Shown: positions 10,526-21,061, numbered from the stretch's first letter. The stretch is DNA of 64,000 nucleotides from Emydura subglobosa (GCA_007922225.1 ML680086.1:8311472-8375471); one strand, 5' to 3'. Translations and numbers: made by a program. The notes: a model not told the origin generated them from the letters alone.

Positions 10526-10855
10526 TTCAGGTTGCAAAGTCAGGCACTCAAAAGTCAGGAAATCCCAGATTAAAGCTTCCTGTGAACTTGCATTGATACA
10601 GTCTTTAATCACATGAGCACATTATTTTCTCCATAGGATGCCTGCCAAAATATTGAATAGCTGCTCTTGAAGGGAGCACCGCCCATCCTGTGCACTGAAT
10701 GAGGCCGTGGTCCTGTGAAAAAAATGGTATGTGATCATGTCCTTGAACATGGTCATAATGCAAACACATCAGGGGGCCGAATTAAGGTTGCAAGGGCAGC
10801 CTTAAGTCAGGCGTTTCCGGACTTTTGAGTGCTTCACTTTGCAACCTTAACGTTC
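10526..10855. mobile_element. Foldback element with long inverted arms
   Basis: The left arm from 10528 (CAGGTTGCAAAGTCAGGCAC, then TCAAAAGTCAGGAAA) pairs with the right arm ending near 10850 (TTTCCGGACTTTTGAGTGCT, then TCACTTTGCAACCTT). About 35 bp match with four or five differences, and a weaker match extends some 30 bp inward. The 250 bp between has no coding potential. This is the architecture of a non-autonomous foldback DNA transposon. I cannot name the superfamily and see no certain target duplication. Confidence 0.7.
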
Positions 10856-11359
10856 TTATAACATAGTTTTTTGTGTGTGATTTAACAGAGGACAGTTCTG
10901 TCTATAGGCTTTTGTGAATCATCCTATACAATTCTAGGATGATGGTTTAAAAATCCTAAAGAAAAGTTCTCAACCCTATTAATTTTGATTGGGCTTTTCT
11001 ATAAGGGAGTGCCTGGATTAAATACAAGTTCTATTCCATTCATTGCCAGATTTGAGAAGTGCGGGGGAAAAAAGGGGTGGGCAGAGGGCATATTTGCAGT
11101 GTACTGGCTTTATGCACTCTGGTATCATAGCCAGTCTGCAGCTGGAGCAGTTTACAGCAGCCTCAGGGCTGATCTAATTTGTGCCCAGCTGCAGTTGCCT
11201 CCAGCTGGCTTTTCTGGCAGCTGAGGATGACTGGCACACAGCCATACATCCCACCTATTGCCATGCTCACTGTGAACAGACTCCCCAGAAGAGCCCTCAC
11301 AGCCCTGGAGACTACTCTGCCTAGCAGCTAATCTGAAGCCATGTTACCCAACGGTAAAG
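10856..11359. other. No gene recognised
   Basis: Mixed-composition DNA with frames no longer than 79 codons and no known repeat. A short CAGCTGGAGCAG/CAGCTGCAGTTGCC cluster near 11140-11210 gives several E-box-like CAGCTG words but no other support for function. Confidence 0.45.
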
Positions 11360-11463
11360 CTGGTGGGGAATTTTTCGTTTAAATGATTTTTTCATTGGAA
11401 AATGCTGATTTGTCAAAACAGATACTGTTCACAGGACCGTTCCAGGATGGAATTGCTGGTTAA

Positions 11464-11494
<31 letters not shown>

Positions 11495-11752
11495 ACTCCA
11501 CCCCACAATAGCCCATAGCCTTGTGGTTAGGGCATTTGCCTGGGATGTGTGGAGACGTTTGTTAAAGTCTTTGCTCTGACACATGTGGAGCAAGGTCTGG
11601 AACCCCGGTGTCCCCCAGCCCAAGTGTCCTAGCCTTGGTGAGTCAGGGGCGGGGCTCCCTCTCTCTGGTGTTTGGTCAAAAACTTCAAAAGGTCTCGGGT
11701 TTTTCCTGGTACAGAATGGGAAATAATTCCAAATTCTCAAAAATACTCACAG
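11360..11752 (+). mobile_element. AT-rich foldback with inverted tRNA-like core, copy 2
   Basis: The left arm is AT-rich (TTTTCATTGGAAAATGCTGA at about 11390), followed by a GA microsatellite (11471-11494) and a core at 11505-11660. The core starts AGCCTTGTGGTTAGGGCATT, like a tRNA A box. It then reverses direction: GGAACCCCGGTGTCCC and AAGTGTCCTAGCC are the complement-side forms of a B box and an A box. The right arm returns to AAAACTTCAAAAGG-type DNA. It shares its layout with 6600-7330. Confidence 0.55.
11471..11494. repeat. (GA)12 microsatellite
   Basis: Twelve perfect GA units directly before the tRNA-like core of the surrounding repeat. It probably grew from an A/G-rich junction inside the element. 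Confidence 0.95.
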
Positions 11753-12087
11753 GGTAGGAACACCATTTCCCTGCTCTACCCAAAGGTCAATCCTGGGGAC
11801 TCCTGTGAATAAATGTAAACAGTATATTGGAAGCAGACACACATATTGGAATGCTTGACCAGGGTTCTCTGCTTAACAATGCAGTTTAGGATCAGCTGTT
11901 GAGTCCCTGGCGTTTCAGCTGAACACTGATTATTCTTCAGATAGTGCTGTTCATGGTTACTGATGCTGTCAACGATATTGGGCGTAAATATTTGCCCTGT
12001 CAAATAACATTTAGCAGCGAGCACATAAACATTATTAGAGCAATAAATGTCACTCCCACCTTACCCTTCAGCTGTGGAGATGCCAGG
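11753..12087. other. No gene recognised
   Basis: AT-rich unique-looking DNA; frames up to 82 codons (reverse, 11776-12024) without a recognisable domain. TATTTGCCCTGTCAAATAA near 11987 is the only self-complementary patch I noticed. Confidence 0.4.
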
Positions 12088-12165
12088 ATAGATCCTCAGC
12101 AGGTGTAAATCAGCACTGGAGTCAATGGAGCTGCACTGATTTATGCCACCTGAAGATCTGGCTAA
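12088..12165. repeat. Short palindromic repeat of the GTCAATGG family
   Basis: AGATCCTCAGCAGGTGTAAATC on the left pairs with GATTTATGCCACCTGAAGATC on the right, around a centre reading GGAGTCAATGGAGCT. The same centre and arm words recur at about 43430, 47694, 50822 and 56648. This suggests one old dispersed foldback family. Confidence 0.6.
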
Positions 12166-12714
12166 AATCAGGTCTGGTTTTGGAGACCAGAATCAGAACA
12201 GTTCATTTGCAGAAGACCTGCCCGTGTCTCACTTCCACACTCCCGGCAAGCAGTTAACATTAGAACATGTTTGTTCTGTTCCCAGTGTTATTAAAATGCT
12301 GCTGAAATTGAAAACTAGAAGATGAAGATGAGGTGCCAGACCCTCACTGCAGCCAGTGCTCACAGAGCACAAGTCAGAGCATGTTAGGGGAAGGGGTGGA
12401 GATCACTTTCGTACTGCTTCAATCCTGGGGCTGCTACATGCTGGGCTGATTCTCCCGTGCCAGGTTAGATCAGCCTGTGGGTCGCTTTAAATTATGTTGG
12501 GCTGTAAGAGCCACAGGAGGAGCCAAGGATCAGTGCAGCACAGAGTCTCCTGGCCTCATCTCCTTCTCTCTGCTATGCCAGGAGGGTACATGGTGTCAGA
12601 GCCCCAACATCAGCTCTTTGCTGCCATAGGTTGCCTAATGGTGACCTGTCCCCTTGGGATATGAGCTCATCAGGTCTCATTAGCTAAGCAAATTACCAGC
12701 CTGGTCAATATGTG
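12166..12714. other. No gene recognised
   Basis: No transposon or exon is evident. Frames do not exceed 60 codons. Confidence 0.4.
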
Positions 12715-12870
12715 GGTGGGAAAATAATGAATGTGTGGAGCCGAGGGAAGTGTTGTTAATAGTTCAGTGGATGGCACTCTCTTTATATTGTACCCACAAC
12801 ACGGTGTTGCTAGACAGATGCAGACGGTCAGACCAGATGGTCCCTTCTGGCCTTACAAAGTATGATCTTC
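12715..12870 (+). mobile_element. Short CR1 3' tail
   Basis: The end of this stretch, GACGGTCAGACCAGATGGTC followed by CCTTCTGGCCTTACAAAG, matches the CR1 3' terminal region as seen in other copies here (21185-21290). Upstream similarity fades quickly, so the left border is uncertain. Confidence 0.55.
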
Positions 12871-13434
12871 CCTGGGCTGGTGAGGATGTCTTTAATTTTG
12901 GATTTACTAAGAGCAAGGTGCAAAGCAGCCACAGGGCATTGGAGGATCTGGCATTAAAGCTTTCACATGTTAAGGCACAAAACAAATAGAGCAGTGGTAA
13001 CCCAGTTAGAGAGAAGGAACCCAGGGTGTGCTTTCCATCGCTTACATGGAGAGCTCTCCATAAAACACGGCCAATAACCCTCCAATTTAGGTTATTTGTA
13101 CGGACTAATGGCCTAATTGGGTCACAGGCAGAGCAGCCGCTGCTCAGCCCATTTGAGAGTCAGGCCACAGAGTCAGAAGGCTTCAAGGGCGCTTACGGCC
13201 CGATGTCCCATCAAAGCATTGGCCAACGGGCATCACTCCTGAGCTTGCAAGGTGATCCCTCTGCGGTTCTTGGGGTGAACATGCTGCTTCCGTGTTGCTC
13301 TTGACTTGAAGACATGCCCAGGAAGAATTTGGGAAGCAGAGAAACGCAGTAACCCTCTGATTCCAACTGTGACTACTAAGTCATGCAAACACACCTACTG
13401 TTACGTTTTCCCCCACGACTTGTGTGGTTGTTTC
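12871..13434. other. No gene recognised
   Basis: Unique-looking DNA with a 92-codon forward frame (13026-13304) of no known type. No repeat was identified. Confidence 0.4.
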
Positions 13435-13489
13435 CTTCTTGCATATTGTCAGAATCTCTTGATTGTGAACCCTCTAGGGCAGACAGTTG

Positions 13490-13497
13490 TTTATACC
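13490..13497. other. Target-site duplication, left (TTTATACC)
   Basis: Eight bases repeated exactly at 13620-13627 on the other side of the 122 bp element. Eight is the length produced by hAT transposases. Confidence 0.85.
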
Positions 13498-13619
13498 TAG
13501 GGTGATCAGACGTCCCGATTTTATAGGGACAGTCCCAATATTCGTGGCTTTTTCTTATATAGGCACCTATTACCTCCCATCCTGTCCCAATTTTTCACAT
13601 TTGCTATCTGGTCATTCTG
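13498..13619. mobile_element. 122 bp non-autonomous hAT-like element
   Basis: The ends TAGGGTGATCAGAC and GTCTGG-like CTGGTCATTCTG are inverted repeats, and the element is flanked by the exact 8 bp duplication TTTATACC. It contains CCCGATTTTATAGGGACAGT and TTTTTCTTATATAGGCACCT, words I recall from an abundant turtle miniature element. It is too short to encode anything. Removing it together with one duplication restores a continuous SINE, so the insertion is younger than the SINE. Confidence 0.88.
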
Positions 13620-13695
13620 TTTATACCATGCGTCCTAGTCCCTGATTGGGGTTTTGAGGCAATACTGCAACAGAAATAATAAATAACAATAGTAT

Positions 13696-14189
13696 TAAGC
13701 TCATGACACCAGCACACTTCTGTGCAACTCATATCACCTGATCTGAATGACAAGTGACAAGGCCTAGCAATTTCCACTAAATAGATGAAAGGAGAAACAA
13801 CAGGCAATGGCCAACACACATCTCACTTTGCACCAGAGAAAACTAGGATCTCATTGAAAGGCTGTGAGACGCCCCTGTAATCCATAGATCAATAGCATGA
13901 TAGCAGCTGCTCTTGGTCAAGTGGGCCAATGTGCACTGTTAAGGACCCTTAATCCCTGGATTATGGGCACCATAAACCATAATCATGCTGTGTATTTAAT
14001 AACAAAGCAACCATGCTGTATAATACAGGAAACTGCCTGCACATGTGCTCTAATGATGGTCCCCACAATTCTGACAATACTGGAGACCAGAGTTTGTGCA
14101 TCTCCTTTTTAGAGCAATGTAAACAGAACAGACCTGTGGTTTAAGAATGCAAGGAAGATATTTCGTCCTGCAGCACAGGATTACACAAC
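13696..14189. other. No gene recognised
   Basis: Unique-looking DNA with frames of at most 71 codons. No repeat assigned. Confidence 0.4.
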
Positions 14190-14315
14190 CAGCTAAGTAG
14201 ATCGGCTTTTTTATTTTGGGTTTTTTGTGCTTTCCTCTGAAGCTCCTGGTTTGGGCCAACATCAGATTAGATGGATCAAGCCTCTGATCTGGTGTTTGAA
14301 TTCCTGTGTTCTGAA
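14190..14315 (+). mobile_element. CR1 3' tail
   Basis: CCTCTGAAGCTCCTGGTTTG, then AGATTAGATGGATCAAGCCT and TGATCTGGTGTTTGAATTCC match the 'tactgggctagatggacc' type of CR1 3' end. The same subfamily in reverse is the 23645 copy. Only about 125 bp remain. Confidence 0.7.
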
Positions 14316-14429
14316 CCCACTCTGCTCTGAAACAACATCCTGAAGATTGGCCCAATCCACGCCCAAGAGAAATCAACCCACTGCAGAAAGTGACTGCCAG
14401 CCGCAGGACCTAGCAAACTGGTTTGCATT

Positions 14430-14975
14430 GGTTTTAAGAGCAGAACAGAATACTAGATCATCTAGTAACTTCCTGTATATCACAGGCCACCAAATTTCAC
14501 CCAGTTACCCCTTTATTGAGCCCAATAACTTGTGTTTTGGCTAAAGCATCCCTTCCCAAAAAGCATCCAGTCTGGATTTGAAGGCTTCAACTGTTGGAGA
14601 ATCCACCACTTCCCTGTCTAGTTTCTTCCAGTGGTTAATCACCCTTATTGTTAAAAATGTGTGCTTTCTTCCTAATTTGAGTTTGTCAGGCTTCAATTTC
14701 CAGCCACTTGTTCTTATTCTCTTTTTCTTCACTAGATTAAAGAGCCCTTTTGGTCCCGGTATTTTCTCCCTGTGAAGATTCTTATACACTGTAATCAAAT
14801 TACCTCTCAATCTTCTTTTTGATCAGCTAAACAGCTTTTTATGTCTCTCATTGTAAGGCATTTTCTCTAACCCTCAGATCATTTTTCTGGCTCTTTTCTG
14901 CGCCATCTCAAATTTTTCACCAGCCTTTTTAAAATGTGGACACCAAAACCGGATGCAGTTTTCTACTAGTGCTAG
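14430..14975 (-). mobile_element. CR1 LINE 3' fragment
   Basis: The reverse strand carries the ORF2 C-terminus; the frame at 14541-14810 reads RTSGWKLKPDKLKLG, then REVVDSPTVEAFKSRLD, typical of CR1. The 3' end lies near 14430 with a decayed 'actagatcatctagta' region. The upstream end is truncated at about 14975 inside the KVQRRATKMI-type stretch. Confidence 0.9.
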
Positions 14976-15191
14976 AGGGTTTTGCTGCTAGCTAAAGATG
15001 AGTGAATACTTGTTCCAAGTGATTTGCTCAAGCCCTCTTTCTCTTTAGTCATCCACTCAGAGAAGATAAACAGAGTCAGAGGCCAGACCTTGAACTCAGT
15101 TATCTGGATACAAATTCAGAGTAACTCCACTGTAATCTGGATTACCATCTGTGAGATTTAGACCAGAATCTGATCCCATGAGGCTGTGATG

Positions 15192-15350
15192 ACCAACCCT
15201 ATTGTTATAATAATAAGTATTATTATTATTTATTTGTAGTACAGTCATGCCCAGAGTCCCCAAAAGATCAGGGCTCCCCTGTTCTAGGCACTGCAAGTAC
15301 ACATAGTAAGACAGTCTCTGCCCCAAAACATTTACAATCTGAATTAAAGG
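15192..15350 (-). repeat. CORE/MIR-like SINE tail
   Basis: The complement of the tail seen at 13620: TTATTATTATTTATTTGTAG, then GGGCTCCCCTGTTCTAGGCA and CTGCCCCAAAACATTTACAA. The TATTATTATT run is the complement of the SINE's 3' repeat. Confidence 0.75.
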
Positions 15351-16004
15351 AGGGTGTTTTCAGAAGTACTCAGCATTGGCCTACCTCTGCTCCCGTTGAA
15401 GTTGGGGGTAAAACTCCACTATTCTGTAGTAGATAGGAGTTGAGTAGTATCCCTTTAAATAGTTTGTGACCTCTCTAGTGGGGCTCAGTGCCATTATCCA
15501 GTTCCTAAGTACTAGGTAGATTGGCTATGTGCAGCATCTCCTGGCTGGAGGCTTTTTAAAAAAAGAGATCTACATAAACAAGAGCTATTAATGATATTGC
15601 AAAATCCCTACTAATCACCCGCTTTGCCTTTATCAGCTGGCCATTTACTATTGGACTCCAGGTAGTAGCGCAGAGTGAAAAATCTAATGAAAAATATAGT
15701 TCCAAAAAAACCCAGGTAGTTACAAAAAAACTAGTTACAAAAAACCATGTAGGCTGGAATATATTGGCCTAAAACAATCATTGAATAATTTCAAGTAACA
15801 AAGGCATTACTACAAAATTACAACCAGTTCACAAACAGAACAAAGGGCTACATTTGCTGAATAAGGACTCAACACAATGGGAGCTTTTCCTGTTGATTTG
15901 AACAGGAGCTGGCTCAGGCCTTGAATTATTAGATGACAATACTAGTTTTCTCAGCTCTGCTACAGGTGTGAAAACTTGGTGGAACCAAGACCAAGTCAAA
16001 GACT
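15351..16004. other. No gene; weak foldback words
   Basis: Around 15850-15945 the words ACACAATGGGAGCTTTTCCT and GAACAGGAGCTGGCTCAGGCC resemble the dispersed 'caatgggagttttgcc' palindromic repeats. Nothing else is identified. Confidence 0.4.
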
Positions 16005-16157
16005 GGCCTTGTCTACACTAGGTTAAACATTCCTAAAATTTCCTGCTGTTGTAGCGATGGGGAGTATTAAGTGGAGACAAAGTGTCGTCAGCTGTGTTGC
16101 TTAGACATCAGAAGGGTTACACAACGTGATGGTTTTAACGCCTAGTCTGTTCTGAGG
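16005..16157. mobile_element. Miniature DNA transposon (family E)
   Basis: Left end GGCCTTGTCTACACTAGG; right end, read on the complement, GCCTCAGAACAGACTAGG. The GTCTACACTA terminal motif is shared with other hAT-like miniature elements in the window. The right end abuts the left end of the next element, so the two are adjacent or nested. Confidence 0.65.
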
Positions 16158-16464
16158 CTTTATCTATACAAGAAATTCACACTGGTTAAACCAAAGGTGT
16201 CACTTTAAACAAAAGATAAATTTAAAATAATTAAAAACCTGTTGTATTAATTTTAAGAAGTGCAAAAGTCCACGTGTACATTCTTATTTCAGTTTAATCC
16301 AGGTTTATTTGGGTTCATCTTAAATCAATTAGAGTTTGATTTAAGATAAACAGAAGTAAGTCACCCTTAAAGTGAAATATGTGTGTTTGCCCAAGTTTAA
16401 CTAAATAGATTTAAAATCACTGGTCAAGTTACACTGGGGCAAATTTCTTGTGTACACAGGCCTA
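16155..16464. mobile_element. Miniature DNA transposon (family D)
   Basis: The terminal inverted repeats run about 30 bp: GGCTTTATCTATACAAGAAA with TTCACACTGG on the left, and the complement of the right end, GGCCTGTGTACACAAGAAAT with TTGCCCCAGTG. The interior is AT-rich, with AAATTAATTTTAAG- and TTTAAATCAATTAGAG-type words. No coding frame. Confidence 0.7.
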
Positions 16465-16844
16465 AGGATTCCATGGTTTCTAGCTGTAATCACAGTGGAA
16501 AAGTTTAGAGTTAAAAAAGCTAGTGTTTTTCTGCCATTCCGTACTGATGCTGAAAACAGCTTTGCCCCATCTATCCTAACAGTTAAATCATCTCAGCACA
16601 CATTTAGGGAGTCTGTGGGTGACAAAAACCATATCTGCAACAGCTCCAAGTTCCCCATGTAATAACTAGCCTGCTCTAGGGCTGAGGTGTTCAGATGCTT
16701 CAGGATGTTTGAAAGAATCAAAGCAGATGTGTGTGTGAAAATGCCAAGGCGTGGTGTTTGGTTCATGAGGACGTGGGCCCCCAAACTACGCACACTTATG
16801 TACATGAGTAACTTTACACACACGAGGAGGTTGGAACTGAGTGG

Positions 16845-16883
16845 GGTTCTCTGGCCTGTGTTATGCAGGATGTCAGACTAAAT
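16845..16883 (+). mobile_element. CR1 3' end stub
   Basis: GGTTCTCTGGCCTGTGTTAT followed by GCAGGATGTCAGACTA is the terminal CR1 phrase. It is cut off at 16884 by the hAT-like element. Confidence 0.65.
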
Positions 16884-17020
16884 CAGTGGTTCTCAGCCTA
16901 TTTACCATTGTGGGCTGCATATGCAGCTCTCTATGTGTTATGTGGGCCGCATCAACACAATATATATACTACCTGTATGGCCCTGCGGATGTCACATGGG
17001 CTGCAGCTGTGTGCTGATTG
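16884..17020. mobile_element. hAT-like element, right end missing
   Basis: It starts CAGTGGTTCTCAGCCTATTT, the classic CAGTGGTTCTCAA-type hAT terminus, and continues TGTGGGCCGCATCAACACAA, GGGCTGCAGCTGTGTGCTGA. The matching right terminus (a GAGAACCACTG-like end) is absent, so the copy is truncated near 17020. Confidence 0.75.
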
Positions 17021-17542
17021 CTTTTGACACAGGAGAAGCTCAGTGTCCCAACTCTTTGCTCCATATTCCCCCTTTCTTAGTGCGACCTGGTGAGCGGTCC
17101 TGTAGACTTCAGAGGGACTGTTCATGTGTCAAGCTACTCACGTGCATAAGTGTTTGCAAGATCAGGGCAACAGAGGGTCTGACACTGCCCCAAGCTGTCT
17201 AGCTAATAGGTGACCATGAGTCTATCACATCAACACTAGTTCAGGTATCTGTTCTCTGATTTTGCCTTTACTTTTTTGCGGGATGTGGTATTGAACCAAG
17301 AGGTTTGTATTGATCTTCGGTTTCTCTCGCCTGTTCTTGGTCCCTGGTACTTTCCTGACATTATTTCTTTTGCTCTGGTATCCTGGGGACATGCAGCATG
17401 CGGAAGTCTGAGACATTTGATTCACATAAACACACCAATGTTCAGATGCTTATCCAAGCCCCATCTGAACAGCTGGAGTGAACAGCATTGGGCTGGAGAT
17501 CTCAGAACAGCTTCTTTGGGGAAATGTTTGCTGTCAGGATGG
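17021..17542. other. No gene recognised
   Basis: Frames up to 93 codons, none with a domain. No repeat assigned. Confidence 0.4.
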
Positions 17543-17550
17543 GGCTAGAA

Positions 17551-17911
17551 CAGTGGTCACCAAACTGTGGGGCAGTGCAGAGGAACGTTTTTTTTGGGGG
17601 GGACATGATGGGGCCCGGACCAGCCCCCATGGGGGACGGGGAGGGGGCACCACCCAGCCCCATTCTGCCCCCAGCCGCAGCTCCGCTCCACCCCCTGCTC
17701 TGCCCCACCCCAGCTCTGCTCTCATTCCCTTTCTCCCCAGAGCAGCTCTGCCTCTAGCCCCAGCTCCTCCCCCATCCCCAGTTCTGCCCCCAGCTCTGCC
17801 TACAGCCTAAGCTCCTCTGCTGAGCCAATTGTGCAGTAATGGGGGGAGAGCGTGGACAGATCCCATTACTGATCATGTGGGGGCGTGACCGGAAAAGTTT
17901 GTGCACCACTG
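17551..17911. mobile_element. 361 bp hAT-like element
   Basis: Terminal inverted repeats CAGTGGTCACCAAACTGTGG and, on the complement of the right end, CAGTGGTGCACAAACTTTTC. The 8 bp flanks GGCTAGAA (17543-17550) and GGATAGAG (17912-17919) agree at six of eight positions and fit the TCTAGA-like hAT target preference. The interior is very C-rich on the forward strand (CCCCAGC repeats), which makes all frames Pro/Ala-rich. It has no transposase and is an old non-autonomous copy. Confidence 0.85.
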
Positions 17912-18135
17912 GGATAGAGCATTTCTCACAGTATTTTGGCACCTGCTGCCACTCCTGAACTGAGAAAATGAAGGGAAGAAAACTAAAGTTATCCAAACTT
18001 TTCTGAGCCCTGTAAAAGTTTTGGTTCCAGTCCAGTTTGTGAGATGGCTGATGTGTGGATCAGTTCCTGCTTTCTCTGAACTAGTTCACATGGATTCTCT
18101 TGGCTTTTAACATGTGAAGTGGAGGATGAATCCAA

Positions 18136-18418
18136 GAGTATGTCTGCGTGACTGCAGCATGTGTAGACAAAGCCAAACTAGCTTTGATCTAGCTAGCACC
18201 AATAACACTAGCAAGAAAGAAGCAGCAGCAAGTGCAGCAGCTTGGACTTGCGGCTCGAATATACATCTCGAGTCCCAGCTGGGTTTGTCAGTCCAGCCTG
18301 CTGCCTGCGCTGTCACGGTTTCACTGCTATTGTTATTCAAACTAGCTAGATCAAAGGTAGCTCGGGCATATCTACTCAAGCTGCATTCATATCTCTCATT
18401 GCAGTGTAGACACATCCC
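18136..18418. mobile_element. Miniature element (family C), nested inverted arms
   Basis: Outer ends GAGTATGTCTGCGTGACTGC and, on the complement, GGGATGTGTCTACACTGCAA. Inner arms at about 18178-18197 and 18341-18361 pair as ACTAGCTTTGATCTAGCTAG and its near-complement. The palindromic build leaves both strands open for over 110 codons (18107-18448 reverse, 18114-18464 forward), which is a symmetry effect and not coding evidence. Confidence 0.75.
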
Positions 18419-19965
18419 AAATGAGCACAACTCTGATGTCATAAACATGGAACCAGATCCTTAGCTGCTGTACACCTATCTGCAGCAGCTAAAGATCTGC
18501 CCCCCCAATAATAAATAAATCACAATTGCAAAGCACTCCCAAAGATGATGCATCCATAGGTGTTTTTTTTAAATGGCCCCAGGGGGTGTATTGCATAATC
18601 TTCCCTTTTATCACCCTTCCTTGATTTTAGAATGCTTAGATATCCCACGTGCTTAGCTCTGTGTTGAGAGTGTCTCATTGAATTTGAGAATTCTGCTTTC
18701 CAAAGCACTGTTAATTAGTCACTTGATTGAAAGTCTAAATCTGAAGGCTTGGACATTGTCCAAAACTTTGCTAACCGAAGGTGATATGTTTAGCATAGTT
18801 AAAGCTTGTCTTGCTAAATTTTTGGTTAAAGTCCCTCGCCATATTATTAAAGTGGCATCACAAGCTGCTGGAAACCTCTTGTGTTTTCACAACAGTGGTT
18901 TGAAAGAGTCTTTGGGGTTTATTTTTACCCTTGAGGTTTTTTTTATCTTGGAAATTCTAAAACTGTTGGTTCATAATGATTGTCTCTGTACTTAGTATCC
19001 AGCAGTTAGTGGGCAGCAAAAATATTGCCTTTAAAGCTCCAGTAGCCTGTTATTTTAGCGCAACACAGTCTCTTATGTGTTTTTATTACAAATGCAGGTC
19101 TGGATTGTCAGAAGTTGGCCTCTAGTTTATACTTGCAATTTGCAGTTATAGTTTAACACTCACAATTATTTGTACCTGCAGTTTAGGCTGCTTGGACATT
19201 TACTTACCTGATTGTTCCTGCACATCATGCATCAGTACTTATGTGTACTTGTGTGATCCGAATTGTGGATGCAAAAGTGACTTTGACCAACACAGACAAA
19301 ACAGCCTTGGGGAACTTTGGCATACACCCTCTTGGAAGAAGTGCTTATTCTATAAAAGGACTGCTTCCCACATTGGATTGTTTTCCTGTCCGCCACAGCT
19401 CCTGGTGCCAAGAGGCAGCCAGGAACAGGTAACGGTAATTAAAAGAAAGAGAAAGGGAACAGGAGAACAAGGCGGAGAGAGAGAGGAAAGAAATGGCAAC
19501 TCTGGGATAACACGAAGCTTGCCCTTTCTCAGAAGGAGGAGGAAGCTAAGGCGACAAAAGCCAGGGAAGGAAAGCTCTCTGCAACACAGGAGATCATGTG
19601 GCACCTTAGTACAAGGATGTCAGCCCTAGCATCTTAGTTAAATACTGGTTCATGTTTAATTCTGCTGACCCAAACACCCAAATACCCTCTCATCTCAACT
19701 GGATACAATATTCATATTGACTCCTCCTTCTTCTCCCTCGCAAATGGTGGCCACAGGTCAGACAGGTGAAATGAACTCTGTCTTTACCCTGTAAATTGCT
19801 CTTCAGGCCTTCACCCCACTGCCTCCCTTTTTCCCATGGACCACCCCACTTCCCACTCCTTCCTGAGATTTGCTCTGCAGACACTCCTTTAGCTTAGCCT
19901 TCCACCACTAATTCTCTCCTCTTCAGTGTCTGCTCTTGTGCCTGGCCGTTTGCCAGGCAGGTTGT
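18419..19965. other. No gene recognised; TATA-like and splice-donor-like words
   Basis: A forward 105-codon frame (18678-18995) is hydrophobic with no known domain. At about 19348 TCTATAAAAGG lies about 80 bp upstream of CAGGAACAGGTAACGGTAA, a TATA-like plus donor-like pair followed by GA-rich DNA. This could be an unannotated non-coding transcript start, but the evidence is weak. No repeat recognised. Confidence 0.35.
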
Positions 19966-20060
19966 ATCAGACAGAATGAGATTGTAAACTCCTTGGAGGA
20001 CAGAATTTGTCTTCTGGTGTTTTTGCAAATGATCATCTGCGTAAATAATAATAAAAACAT
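19966..20060 (+). repeat. CORE/MIR-like SINE tail
   Basis: GAGATTGTAAACTCCTTGGA and GGACAGAATTTGTCTTC, then CATCTGCGTAAATAATAATA, matching the forward SINE tail at 13435 and 37985. Confidence 0.65.
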
Positions 20061-20611
20061 AGAGTTTCTCCCATCGATTTATGAGGGAGGTGTGACATGT
20101 CGATTACGTCATTAACCATACACTCATTAATAGGAGGATAGAAAATGGATTCCTTCGCAGTGCTGTGTCTTAGTCGCTAGCTAATTTCTGATAACTTTGC
20201 ATGGGTTTCAATATGCCCTTTTCAGCAGCGTATTACAGGGTTGGTGCTTTTACACACTGGATGGTGTAGGCAATATTTCAACTGTCAAAAGATTATCTTT
20301 GATAGCAGTTTTCTCAGCTCCATCCATGCCACCTCACTTGTTCTTGAGGGTAAGTACTACTCTGTCTAATTAATTAATGGTAAATATCAGAAATGGTTTG
20401 TCAGACCCTGGTGAGACCTCCTTCACTGGGCTAGACAGAAAGTGGAATAGGGCAAGATCAGCCAAGAAAAGCCAGCTCAACTGAACCATTCCACGCTTTG
20501 ATAGATGGAAGAAGGATACCTATTTGTATGCAGAGGCTATGTATTAGATGGCAAAGCTTCTGGATACAGCTAGAGTTTTCCAATTAGCTTTCAGGGATGT
20601 CATGCTTCTAG
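20061..20611. other. No gene recognised
   Basis: Unique-looking DNA without frames over 60 codons. ATTAATTAATGG near 20370 is a homeodomain-type word. Confidence 0.35.
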
Positions 20612-21061
20612 CTGAGCAGGAGCTAGATCTCATACCCTGAAATTTTTTTTGAGATTTTGGAAATTTCTCCCATTCCAAACCGGGATGAAAAGTCAAAATC
20701 TTGACATTTTTTCATAAACTGATAATCCAAAAAAAAAAAAAAAAATTTATGTTCGAGTCATAAACATTTTGTTTTGAGTTTGACCTTTTTCATTTAAATC
20801 CCCGCCCCGTGCACTATAAATTAACTTAAATTTGTAACTGAAAAGTCTTTTGAGCCAAACCCCAGAACTTTTCATTTTGAAACTGTCAAAACAGGGCATT
20901 TTGACAATATCGAAAGGTTTTTATTTTTATTTTTTCAAAAAATGTTTCAAAATGGGAAATTTGTTGAAATTGACCCCTTTCCCGTGAAAAGTTTTGGTTT
21001 TCATGAATTGCCATTTCTCGGTAAAAAAAATTTTCATCAAAAAATTCCTGACCAGCACTCA
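20612..21061. mobile_element. AT-rich foldback repeat
   Basis: The left boundary is about GGAGCTAGATC; the right end on the complement is GAGTGCTGGTCAGGAATTTT. Between them lie alternating TTTTGAAA and TTTTCATTT words, a 17-base A run (20729-20745) and TCAAAATGGGAAATTTG. Similar DNA occurs at 6600-7190, 21640-21900 and 57186-57686. No coding potential. Confidence 0.5.

Larger units (their letters stand above)
13435..13695 (+). repeat. CORE/MIR-like SINE tail, split by a hAT-like element
   Basis: The left part TGATTGTGAACCCTCTAGGG with CAGACAG, and the right part GTCCTAGTCCCTGATTGGGG with TACTGCAACAGAAATAATAA, are consecutive in the SINE tail seen at 37985-38268 and, reversed, at 15200 and 47830. 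The split at 13497/13620 therefore marks a later insertion. The tail ends in an ATAATAAATAA run, as in the other copies. Confidence 0.75.

Noticed and set aside
19348..19440. TATA-like plus splice-donor-like pair as a gene start
   Set aside because: Both motifs are short and common; no coding exon follows.
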